From Siderastrea siderea (taxonomy: Eukaryota; Cnidaria; Anthozoa; Scleractinia; Rhizangiidae): a stretch of DNA of 64,000 bases. The DNA lies in assembly GCA_964030785.1 (NCBI GenBank), contig OZ034970.1:1-64000 (forward strand), written 5' to 3'. Of this stretch, positions 1-12,475 are shown piece by piece. Position 1 is the stretch's first letter. Each line of letters starts with the position of its first letter. The notes under the pieces are model-generated. The model was not told where the DNA came from. It did not search any database and worked only from the letters and a program-made list of their open reading frames with translations. A program made the translations under genes and the position numbers.

Positions 1-3000
1 CCCTCGGGGCTATCAGAAAAAAAAGTTTATTGTGTAGAAAAGCGCGATATGTGCGATCCTTAGGGAAAAAACCCCATTTTTGGCCTTCTCAGAGGCGAAA
101 TAAGGTGTTGTTAACTGCCCAAGGCTGCGCAAGGCTGCGCACTGGCCCAATAATAACGCAAATCCCTCGGGGCTATCAGAAAAAAAAGTTTATTGTGTAG
201 AAAAGCGCGATATGTGCGATCCTTAGGGAAAAAACCCCATTTTTGGCCTTCTCAGAGGCGAAATAAGGTGTTGTTAACTGCCCAAGGCTGCGCAAGGCTG
301 CGCACTGGCCCAATAATAACGCAAATCCCTCGGGGCTATCAGAAAAAAAAGTTTATTGTGTAGAAAAGCGCGATATGTGCGATCCTTAGGGAAAAAACCC
401 CATTTTTGGCCTTCTCAGAGGCGAAATAAGGTGTTGTTAACTGCCCAAGGCTGCGCAAGGCTGCACACTGGCCCAATAATAACGCAAATCCCTCGGGGCT
501 ATCAGAAAAAAAAGTTTATTGTGTAGAAAAGCGCGATATGTGCGATCCTTAGGGAAAAAACCCCATTTTTGGCCTTCTCAGAGGCGAAATAAGGTGTTGT
601 TAACTGCCCAAGGCTGCGCAAGGCTGCGCACTGGCCCAATAATAACGCAAATCCCTCGGGGCTATCAGAAAAAAAAGTTTATTGTGTAGAAAAGCGCGAT
701 ATGTGCGATCCTTAGGGAAAAAACCCCATTTTGGCCTTCTCAGAGGCGAAATAAGGTGTTGTTAACTGCCCAAGGCTGCGCAAGGCTGCACACTGGCCCA
801 ATAATAACGCAAATCCCTCGGGGCTATCAGAAAAAAAAGTTTATTGTGTAGAAAAGCGCGATATGTGCGATCCTTAGGGAAAAAACCCCATTTTTGGCCT
901 TCTCAGAGGCGAAATAAGGTGTTGTTAACTGCCCAAGGCTGCGCAAGGCTGCGCACTGGCCCAATAATAACGCAAATCCCTCGGGGCTATCAGAAAAAAA
1001 AGTTTATTGTGTAGAAAAGCGCGATATGTGCGATCCTTAGGGAAAAAACCCCATTTTTGGCCTTCTCAGAGGCGAAATAAGGTGTTGTTAACTGCCCAAG
1101 GCTGCGCAAGGCTGCGCACTGGCCCAATAATAACGCAAATCCCTCGGGGCTATCAGAAAAAAAAGTTTATTGTGTAGAAAAGCGCGATATGTGCGATCCT
1201 TAGGGAAAAAACCCCATTTTTGGCCTTCTCAGAGGCGAAATAAGGTGTTGTTAACTGCCCAAGGCTGCGCAAGGCTGCGCACTGGCCCAATAATAACGCA
1301 AATCCCTCGGGGCTATCAGAAAAAAAAGTTTATTGTGTAGAAAAGCGCGATATGTGCGATCCTTAGGGAAAAAACCCCATTTTTGGCCTTCTCAGAGGCG
1401 AAATAAGGTGTTGTTAACTGCCCAAGGCTGCGCAAGGCTGCACACTGGCCCAATAATAACGCAAATCCCTCGGGGCTATCAGAAAAAAAAGTTTATTGTG
1501 TAGAAAAGCGCGATATGTGCGATCCTTAGGGAAAAAACCCCATTTTTGGCCTTCTCAGAGGCGAAATAAGGTGTTGTTAACTGCCCAAGGCTGCGCAAGG
1601 CTGCGCACTGGCCCAATAATAACGCAAATCCCTCGGGGCTATCAGAAAAAAAAGTTTATTGTGTAGAAAAGCGCGATATGTGCGATCCTTAGGGAAAAAA
1701 CCCCATTTTTGGCCTTCTCAGAGGCGAAATAAGGTGTTGTTAACTGCCCAAGGCTGCGCAAGGCTGCGCACTGGCCCAATAATAACGCAAATCCCTCGGG
1801 GCTATCAGAAAAAAAAGTTTATTGTGTAGAAAAGCGCGATATGTGCGATCCTTAGGGAAAAAACCCCATTTTTGGCCTTCTCAGAGGCGAAATAAGGTGT
1901 TGTTAACTGCCCAAGGCTGCGCAAGGCTGCGCACTGGCCCAATAATAACGCAAATCCCTCGGGGCTATCAGAAAAAAAAGTTTATTGTGTAGAAAAGCGC
2001 GATATGTGCGATCCTTAGGGAAAAAACCCCATTTTTGGCCTTCTCAGAGGCGAAATAAGGTGTTGTTAACTGCCCAAGGCTGCGCAAGGCTGCGCACTGG
2101 CCCAATAATAACGCAAATCCCTCGGGGCTATCAGAAAAAAAAGTTTATTGTGTAGAAAAGCGCGATATGTGCGATCCTTAGGGAAAAAACCCCATTTTTG
2201 GCCTTCTCAGAGGCGAAATAAGGTGTTGTTAACTGCCCAAGGCTGCGCAAGGCTGCGCACTGGCCCAATAATAACGCAAATCCCTCGGGGCTATCAGAAA
2301 AAAAAGTTTATTGTGTAGAAAAGCGCGATATGTGCGATCCTTAGGGAAAAAACCCCATTTTTGGCCTTCTCAGAGGCGAAATAAGGTGTTGTTAACTGCC
2401 CAAGGCTGCGCAAGGCTGCGCACTGGCCCAATAATAACGCAAATCCCTCGGGGCTATCAGAAAAAAAAGTTTATTGTGTAGAAAAGCGCGATATGTGCGA
2501 TCCTTAGGGAAAAAACCCCATTTTTGGCCTTCTCAGAGGCGAAATAAGGTGTTGTTAACTGCCCAAGGCTGCGCAAGGCTGCGCACTGGCCCAATAATAA
2601 CGCAAATCCCTCGGGGCTATCAGAAAAAAAAGTTTATTGTGTAGAAAAGCGCGATATGTGCGATCCTTAGGGAAAAAACCCCATTTTTGGCCTTCTCAGA
2701 GGCGAAATAAGGTGTTGTTAACTGCCCAAGGCTGCGCAAGGCTGCGCACTGGCCCAATAATAACGCAAATCCCTCGGGGCTATCAGAAAAAAAAGTTTAT
2801 TGTGTAGAAAAGCGCGATATGTGCGATCCTTAGGGAAAAAACCCCATTTTTGGCCTTCTCAGAGGCGAAATAAGGTGTTGTTAACTGCCCAAGGCTGCGC
2901 AAGGCTGCAGCACTGGCCCAATAATAACGCAAATCCCTCGGGGCTATCAGAAAAAAAAGTTTATTGTGTAGAAAAGCGCGATATGTGCGATCCTTAGGGA

Positions 3001-4529
3001 AAAAACCCCATTTTTGGCCTTCTCAGAGGCGAAATAAGGTGTTGTTAACTGCCCAAGGCTGCGCAAGGCTGCGCACTGGCCCAATAATAACGCAAATCCC
3101 TCGGGGCTATCAGAAAAAAAAGTTTATTGTGTAGAAAAGCGCGATATGTGCGATCCTTAGGGAAAAAACCCCATTTTTGGCCTTCTCAGAGGCGAAATAA
3201 GGTGTTGTTAACTGCCCAAGGCTGCGCAAGGCTGCGCACTGGCCCAATAATAACGCAAATCCCTCGGGGCTATCAGAAAAAAAAGTTTATTGTGTAGAAA
3301 AGCGCGATATGTGCGATCCTTAGGGAAAAAACCCCATTTTTGGCCTTCTCAGAGGCGAAATAAGGTGTTGTTAACTGCCCAAGGCTGCGCAAGGCTGCGC
3401 ACTGGCCCAATAATAACGCAAATCCCTCGGGGCTATCAGAAAAAAAAGTTTATTGTGTAGAAAAGCGCGATATGTGCGATCCTTAGGGAAAAAACCCCAT
3501 TTTTGGCCTTCTCAGAGGCGAAATAAGGTGTTGTTAACTGCCCAAGGCTGCGCAAGGCTGCGCACTGGCCCAATAATAACGCAAATCCCTCGGGGCTATC
3601 AGAAAAAAAAGTTTATTGTGTAGAAAAGCGCGATATGTGCGATCCTTAGGGAAAAAACCCCATTTTTGGCCTTCTCAGAGGCGAAATAAGGTGTTGTTAA
3701 CTGCCCAAGGCTGCGCAAGGCTGCGCACTGGCCCAATAATAACGCAAATCCCTCGGGGCTATCAGAAAAAAAAGTTTATTGTGTAGAAAAGCGCGATATG
3801 TGCGATCCTTAGGGAAAAAACCCCATTTTTGGCCTTCTCAGAGGCGAAATAAGGTGTTGTTAACTGCCCAAGGCTGCGCAAGGCTGCGCACTGGCCCAAT
3901 AATAACGCAAATCCCTCGGGGCTATCAGAAAAAAAAGTTTATTGTGTAGAAAAGCGCGATATGTGCGATCCTTAGGGAAAAAACCCCATTTTTGGCCTTC
4001 TCAGAGGCGAAATAAGGTGTTGTTAACTGCCCAAGGCTGCGCAAGGCTGCGCACTGGCCCAATAATAACGCAAATCCCTCGGGGCTATCAGAAAAAAAAG
4101 TTTATTGTGTAGAAAAGCGCGATATGTGCGATCCTTAGGGAAAAAACCCCATTTTTGGCCTTCTCAGAGGCGAAATAAGGTGTTGTTAACTGCCCAAGGC
4201 TGCGCAAGGCTGCGCACTGGCCCAATAATAACGCAAATCCCTCGGGGCTATCAGAAAAAAAAGTTTATTGTGTAGAAAAGCGCGATATGTGCGATCCTTA
4301 GGGAAAAAACCCCATTTTTGGCCTTCTCAGAGGCGAAATAAGGTGTTGTTAACTGCCCAAGGCTGCGCAAGGCTGCGCACTGGCCCAATAATAACGCAAA
4401 TCCCTCGGGGCTATCAGAAAAAAAAGTTTATTGTGTAGAAAAGCGCGATATGTGCGATCCTTAGGGAAAAAACCCCATTTTTGGCCTTCTCAGAGGCGAA
4501 ATAAGGTGTTGTTAACTGCCCAAGGCTGC

Positions 4530-7500
4530 GCAAGGCTGCACACTGGCCCAATAATAACGCAAATCCCTCGGGGCTATCAGAAAAAAAAGTTTATTGTGTA
4601 GAAAAGCGCGATATGTGCGATCCTTAGGGAAAAAACCCCATTTTTGGCCTTCTCAGAGGCGAAATAAGGTGTTGTTAACTGCCCAAGGCTGCGCAAGGCT
4701 GCGCACTGGCCCAATAATAACGCAAATCCCTCGGGGCTATCAGAAAAAAAAGTTTATTGTGTAGAAAAGCGCGATATGTGCGATCCTTAGGGAAAAAACC
4801 CCATTTTTGGCCTTCCCAGAGGCGAAATAAGGTGTTGTTAACTGCCCAAGGCTGCGCAAGGCTGCGCACTGGCCCAATAATAACGCAAATCCCTCGGGGC
4901 TATCAGAAAAAAAAGTTTATTGTGTAGAAAAGCGCGATATGTGCGATCCTTAGGGAAAAAACCCCATTTTTGGCCTTCTCAGAGGCGAAATAAGGTGTTG
5001 TTAACTGCCCAAGGCTGCGCAAGGCTGCGCACTGGCCCAATAATAACGCAAATCCCTCGGGGCTATCAGAAAAAAAAGTTTATTGTGTAGAAAAGCGCGA
5101 TATGTGCGATCCTTAGGGAAAAAACCCCATTTTTGGCCTTCTCAGAGGCGAAATAAGGTGTTGTTAACTGCCCAAGGCTGCGCAAGGCTGCACACTGGCC
5201 CAATAATAACGCAAATCCCTCGGGGCTATCAGAAAAAAAAGTTTATTGTGTAGAAAAGCGCGATATGTGCGATCCTTAGGGAAAAAACCCCATTTTTGGC
5301 CTTCTCAGAGGCGAAATAAGGTGTTGTTAACTGCCCAAGGCTGCGCAAGGCTGCGCACTGGCCCAATAATAACGCAAATCCCTCGGGGCTATCAGAAAAA
5401 AAAGTTTATTGTGTAGAAAAGCGCGATATGTGCGATCCTTAGGGAAAAAACCCCATTTTTGGCCTTCCCAGAGGCGAAATAAGGTGTTGTTAACTGCCCA
5501 AGGCTGCGCAAGGCTGCGCACTGGCCCAATAATAACGCAAATCCCTCGGGGCTATCAGAAAAAAAAGTTTATTGTGTAGAAAAGCGCGATATGTGCGATC
5601 CTTAGGGAAAAAACCCCATTTTTGGCCTTCTCAGAGGCGAAATAAGGTGTTGTTAACTGCCCAAGGCTGCGCAAGGCTGCGCACTGGCCCAATAATAACG
5701 CAAATCCCTCGGGGCTATCAGAAAAAAAAGTTTATTGTGTAGAAAAGCGCGATATGTGCGATCCTTAGGGAAAAAACCCCATTTTTGGCCTTCTCAGAGG
5801 CGAAATAAGGTGTTGTTAACTGCCCAAGGCTGCGCAAGGCTGCACACTGGCCCAATAATAACGCAAATCCCTCGGGGCTATCAGAAAAAAAAGTTTATTG
5901 TGTAGAAAAGCGCGATATGTGCGATCCTTAGGGAAAAAACCCCATTTTTGGCCTTCTCAGAGGCGAAATAAGGTGTTGTTAACTGCCCAAGGCTGCGCAA
6001 GGCTGCGCACTGGCCCAATAATAACGCAAATCCCTCGGGGCTATCAGAAAAAAAAGTTTATTGTGTAGAAAAGCGCGATATGTGCGATCCTTAGGGAAAA
6101 AACCCCATTTTTGGCCTTCTCAGAGGCGAAATAAGGTGTTGTTAACTGCCCAAGGCTGCGCAAGGCTGCGCACTGGCCCAATAATAACGCAAATCCCTCG
6201 GGGCTATCAGAAAAAAAAGTTTATTGTGTAGAAAAGCGCGATATGTGCGATCCTTAGGGAAAAAACCCCATTTTTGGCCTTCTCAGAGGCGAAATAAGGT
6301 GTTGTTAACTGCCCAAGGCTGCGCAAGGCTGCGCACTGGCCCAATAATAACGCAAATCCCTCGGGGCTATCAGAAAAAAAAGTTTATTGTGTAGAAAAGC
6401 GCGATATGTGCGATCCTTAGGGAAAAAACCCCATTTTTGGCCTTCTCAGAGGCGAAATAAGGTGTTGTTAACTGCCCAAGGCTGCGCAAGGCTGCGCACT
6501 GGCCCAATAATAACGCAAATCCCTCGGGGCTATCAGAAAAAAAAGTTTATTGTGTAGAAAAGCGCGATATGTGCGATCCTTAGGGAAAAAACCCCATTTT
6601 TGGCCTTCTCAGAGGCGAAATAAGGTGTTGTTAACTGCCCAAGGCTGCGCAAGGCTGCGCACTGGCCCAATAATAACGCAAATCCCTCGGGGCTATCAGA
6701 AAAAAAAGTTTATTGTGTAGAAAAGCGCGATATGTGCGATCCTTAGGGAAAAAACCCCATTTTTGGCCTTCTCAGAGGCGAAATAAGGTGTTGTTAACTG
6801 CCCAAGGCTGCGCAAGGCTGCACACTGGCCCAATAATAACGCAAATCCCTCGGGGCTATCAGAAAAAAAAGTTTATTGTGTAGAAAAGCGCGATATGTGC
6901 GATCCTTAGGGAAAAAACCCCATTTTTGGCCTTCTCAGAGGCGAAATAAGGTGTTGTTAACTGCCCAAGGCTGCGCAAGGCTGCGCACTGGCCCAATAAT
7001 AACCCAAATCCCTCGGGGCTATCAGAAAAAAAAGTTTATTGTGTAGAAAAGCGCGATATGTGCGATCCTTAGGGAAAAAACCCCATTTTTGGCCTTCCCA
7101 GAGGCGAAATAAGGTGTTGTTAACTGCCCAAGGCTGCGCAAGGCTGCGCACTGGCCCAATAATAACGCAAATCCCTCGGGGCTATCAGAAAAAAAAGTTT
7201 ATTGTGTAGAAAAGCGCGATATGTGCGATCCTTAGGGAAAAAACCCCATTTTTGGCCTTCTCAGAGGCGAAATAAGGTGTTGTTAACTGCCCAAGGCTGC
7301 GCAAGGCTGCGCACTGGCCCAATAATAACGCAAATCCCTCGGGGCTATCAGAAAAAAAAGTTTATTGTGTAGAAAAGCGCGATATGTGCGATCCTTAGGG
7401 AAAAAACCCCATTTTTGGCCTTCTCAGAGGCGAAATAAGGTGTTGTTAACTGCCCAAGGCTGCGCAAGGCTGCACACTGGCCCAATAATAACGCAAATCC

Positions 7501-9880
7501 CTCGGGGCTATCAGAAAAAAAAGTTTATTGTGTAGAAAAGCGCGATATGTGCGATCCTTAGGGAAAAAACCCCATTTTTGGCCTTCTCAGAGGCGAAATA
7601 AGGTGTTGTTAACTGCCCAAGGCTGCGCAAGGCTGCGCACTGGCCCAATAATAACGCCAAATCCCTCGGGGCTATCAGAAAAAAAAGTTTATTGTGTAGA
7701 AAAGCGCGATATGTGCGATCCTTAGGGAAAAAACCCCATTTTTGGCCTTCCCAGAGGCGAAATAAGGTGTTGTTAACTGCCCAAGGCTGCGCAAGGCTGC
7801 GCACTGGCCCAATAATAACGCAAATCCCTCGGGGCTATCAGAAAAAAAAGTTTATTGTGTAGAAAAGCGCGATATGTGCGATCCTTAGGGAAAAAACCCC
7901 ATTTTTGGCCTTCTCAGAGGCGAAATAAGGTGTTGTTAACTGCCCAAGGCTGCGCAAGGCTGCGCACTGGCCCAATAATAACGCAAATCCCTCGGGGCTA
8001 TCAGAAAAAAAAGTTTATTGTGTAGAAAAGCGCGATATGTGCGATCCTTAGGGAAAAAACCCCATTTTTGGCCTTCTCAGAGGCGAAATAAGGTGTTGTT
8101 AACTGCCCAAGGCTGCGCAAGGCTGCACACTGGCCCAATAATAACGCAAATCCCTCGGGGCTATCAGAAAAAAAAGTTTATTGTGTAGAAAAGCGCGATA
8201 TGTGCGATCCTTAGGGAAAAAACCCCATTTTTGGCCTTCTCAGAGGCGAAATAAGGTGTTGTTAACTGCCCAAGGCTGCGCAAGGCTGCGCACTGGCCCA
8301 ATAATAACGCAAATCCCTCGGGGCTATCAGAAAAAAAAGTTTATTGTGTAGAAAAGCGCGATATGTGCGATCCTTAGGGAAAAAACCCCATTTTTGGCCT
8401 TCTCAGAGGCGAAATAAGGTGTTGTTAACTGCCCAAGGCTGCGCAAGGCTGCACACTGGCCCAATAATAACGCAAATCCCTCGGGGCTATCAGAAAAAAA
8501 AGTTTATTGTGTAGAAAAGCGCGATATGTGCGATCCTTAGGGAAAAAACCCCATTTTTGGCCTTCTCAGAGGCGAAATAAGGTGTTGTTAACTGCCCAAG
8601 GCTGCGCAAGGCTGCGCACTGGCCCAATAATAACGCAAATCCCTCGGGGCTATCAGAAAAAAAAGTTTATTGTGTAGAAAAGCGCGATATGTGCGATCCT
8701 TAGGGAAAAAACCCCATTTTTGGCCTTCTCAGAGGCGAAATAAGGTGTTGTTAACTGCCCAAGGCTGCGCAAGGCTGCGCACTGGCCCAATAATAACGCA
8801 AATCCCTCGGGGCTATCAGAAAAAAAAGTTTATTGTGTAGAAAAGCGCGATATGTGCGATCCTTAGGGAAAAAACCCCATTTTTGGCCTTCTCAGAGGCG
8901 AAATAAGGTGTTGTTAACTGCCCAAGGCTGCGCAAGGCTGCGCACTGGCCCAATAATAACGCAAATCCCTCGGGGCTATCAGAAAAAAAAGTTTATTGTG
9001 TAGAAAAGCGCGATATGTGCGATCCTTAGGGAAAAAACCCCATTTTTGGCCTTCTCAGAGGCGAAATAAGGTGTTGTTAACTGCCCAAGGCTGCGCAAGG
9101 CTGCACACTGGCCCAATAATAACGCAAATCCCTCGGGGCTATCAGAAAAAAAAGTTTATTGTGTAGAAAAGCGCGATATGTGCGATCCTTAGGGAAAAAA
9201 CCCCATTTTTGGCCTTCTCAGAGGCGAAATAAGGTGTTGTTAACTGCCCAAGGCTGCGCAAGGCTGCGCACTGGCCCAATAATAACGCAAATCCCTCGGG
9301 GCTATCAGAAAAAAAAGTTTATTGTGTAGAAAAGCGCGATATGTGCGATCCTTAGGGAAAAAAACCCCATTTTTGGCCTTCCCAGAGGCGAAATAAGGTG
9401 TTGTTAACTGCCCAAGGCTGCGCAAGGCTGCGCACTGGCCCAATAATAACGCAAATCCCTCGGGGCTATCAGAAAAAAAGTTTATTGTGTAGAAAAGCGC
9501 GATATGTGCGATCCTTAGGGAAAAAACCCCATTTTTGGCCTTCTCAGAGGCGAAATAAGGTGTTGTTAACTGCCCAAGGCTGCGCAAGGCTGCGCACTGG
9601 CCCAATAATAACGCAAATCCCTCGGGGCTATCAGAAAAAAAAGTTTATTGTGTAGAAAAGCGCGATATGTGCGATCCTTAGGGAAAAAACCCCATTTTTG
9701 GCCTTCTCAGAGGCGAAATAAGGTGTTGTTAACTGCCCAAGGCTGCGCAAGGCTGCACACTGGCCCAATAATAACGCAAATCCCTCGGGGCTATCAGAAA
9801 AAAAAGTTTATTGTGTAGAAAAGCGCGATATGTGCGATCCTTAGGGAAAAAACCCCATTTTTGGCCTTCTCAGAGGCGAA
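4530..9880. repeat. 14-monomer higher-order repeat (about 2282 bp)
   Basis: Within the 163-bp array the cttccc variant sits at about 4816, 5467, 7097, 7750 and 9379, spacings of 4, 10, 4 and 10 monomers. The gcacac variant sits at about 4538, 5190, 5841, 6820, 7472, 8125, 8451, 9103 and 9755. Each main position recurs 2282-2284 bp later, i.e. 14 monomers. Two independent variant series share the period, so this is a true higher-order unit present in a little more than two copies. Confidence 0.8.
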
Positions 9881-12475
9881 ATAAGGTGTTGTTAACTGCC
9901 CAAGGCTGCGCAAGGCTGCGCACTGGCCCAATAATAACGCAAATCCCTCGGGGCTATCAGAAAAAAAAGTTTATTGTGTAGAAAAGCGCGATATGTGCGA
10001 TCCTTAGGGAAAAAACCCCATTTTTGGCCTTCTCAGAGGCGAAATAAGGTGTTGTTAACTGCCCAAGGCTGCGCAAGGCTGCGCACTGGCCCAATAATAA
10101 CGCAAATCCCTCGGGGCTATCAGAAAAAAAAGTTTATTGTGTAGAAAAGCGCGATATGTGCGATCCTTAGGGAAAAAACCCCATTTTTGGCCTTCTCAGA
10201 GGCGAAATAAGGTGTTGTTAACTGCCCAAGGCTGCGCAAGGCTGCGCACTGGCCCAATAATAACGCAAATCCCTCGGGGCTATCAGAAAAAAAAGTTTAT
10301 TGTGTAGAAAAGCGCGATATGTGCGATCCTTAGGGAAAAAACCCCATTTTTGGCCTTCTCAGAGGCGAAATAAGGTGTTGTTAACTGCCCAAGGCTGCGC
10401 AAGGCTGCGCACTGGCCCAATAATAACGCAAATCCCTCGGGGCTATCAGAAAAAAAAGTTTATTGTGTAGAAAAGCGCGATATGTGCGATCCTTAGGGAA
10501 AAAACCCCATTTTTGGCCTTCTCAGAGGCGAAATAAGGTGTTGTTAACTGCCCAAGGCTGCGCAAGGCTGCGCACTGGCCCAATAATAACGCAAATCCCT
10601 CGGGGCTATCAGAAAAAAAAGTTTATTGTGTAGAAAAGCGCGATATGTGCGATCCTTAGGGAAAAAACCCCATTTTTGGCCTTCTCAGAGGCGAAATAAG
10701 GTGTTGTTAACTGCCCAAGGCTGCGCAAGGCTGCGCACTGGCCCAATAATAACGCAAATCCCTCGGGGCTATCAGAAAAAAAAGTTTATTGTGTAGAAAA
10801 GCGCGATATGTGCGATCCTTAGGGAAAAAACCCCATTTTTGGCCTTCTCAGAGGCGAAATAAGGTGTTGTTAACTGCCCAAGGCTGCGCAAGGCTGCGCA
10901 CTGGCCCAATAATAACGCAAATCCCTCGGGGCTATCAGAAAAAAAAGTTTATTGTGTAGAAAAGCGCGATATGTGCGATCCTTAGGGAAAAAACCCCATT
11001 TTTGGCCTTCTCAGAGGCGAAATAAGGTGTTGTTAACTGCCCAAGGCTGCGCAAGGCTGCGCACTGGCCCAATAATAACGCAAATCCCTCGGGGCTATCA
11101 GAAAAAAAAGTTTATTGTGTAGAAAAGCGCGATATGTGCGATCCTTAGGGAAAAAACCCCATTTTTGCCTTCTCAGAGGCGAAATAAGGTGTTGTTAACT
11201 GCCCAAGGCTGCGCAAGGCTGCACACTGGCCCAATAATAACGCAAATCCCTCGGGGCTATCAGAAAAAAAAGTTTATTGTGTAGAAAAGCGCGATATGTG
11301 CGATCCTTAGGGAAAAAACCCCATTTTTGGCCTTCTCAGAGGCGAAATAAGGTGTTGTTAACTGCCCAAGGCTGCGCAAGGCTGCGCACTGGCCCAATAA
11401 TAACGCAAATCCCTCGGGGCTATCAGAAAAAAAAGTTTATTGTGTAGAAAAGCGCGATATGTGCGATCCTTAGGGAAAAAACCCCATTTTTGGCCTTCTC
11501 AGAGGCGAAATAAGGTGTTGTTAACTGCCCAAGGCTGCGCAAGGCTGCGCACTGGCCCAATAATAACGCAAATCCCTCGGGGCTATCAGAAAAAAAAGTT
11601 TATTGTGTAGAAAAGCGCGATATGTGCGATCCTTAGGGAAAAAACCCCATTTTTGGCCTTCTCAGAGGCGAAATAAGGTGTTGTTAACTGCCCAAGGCTG
11701 CGCAAGGCTGCGCACTGGCCCAATAATAACGCAAATCCCTCGGGGCTATCAGAAAAAAAAGTTTATTGTGTAGAAAAGCGCGATATGTGCGATCCTTAGG
11801 GAAAAAACCCCATTTTTGGCCTTCTCAGAGGCGAAATAAGGTGTTGTTAACTGCCCAAGGCTGCGCAAGGCTGCGCACTGGCCCAATAATAACGCAAATC
11901 CCTCGGGGCTATCAGAAAAAAAAGTTTATTGTGTAGAAAAGCGCGATATGTGCGATCCTTAGGGAAAAAACCCCATTTTTGGCCTTCTCAGAGGCGAAAT
12001 AAGGTGTTGTTAACTGCCCAAGGCTGCGCAAGGCTGCGCACTGGCCCAATAATAACGCAAATCCCTCGGGGCTATCAGAAAAAAAAGTTTATTGTGTAGA
12101 AAAGCGCGATATGTGCGATCCTTAGGGAAAAAACCCCATTTTTGGCCTTCTCAGAGGCGAAATAAGGTGTTGTTAACTGCCCAAGGCTGCGCAAGGCTGC
12201 GCACTGGCCCAATAATAACGCAAATCCCTCGGGGCTATCAGAAAAAAAAGTTTATTGTGTAGAAAAGCGCGATATGTGCGATCCTTAGGGAAAAAACCCC
12301 ATTTTTGGCCTTCTCAGAGGCGAAATAAGGTGTTGTTAACTGCCCAAGGCTGCGCAAGGCTGCGCACTGGCCCAATAATAACGCAAATCCCTCGGGGCTA
12401 TCAGAAAAAAAAGTTTATTGTGTAGAAAAGCGCGATATGTGCGATCCTTAGGGAAAAAACCCCATTTTTGGCCTT

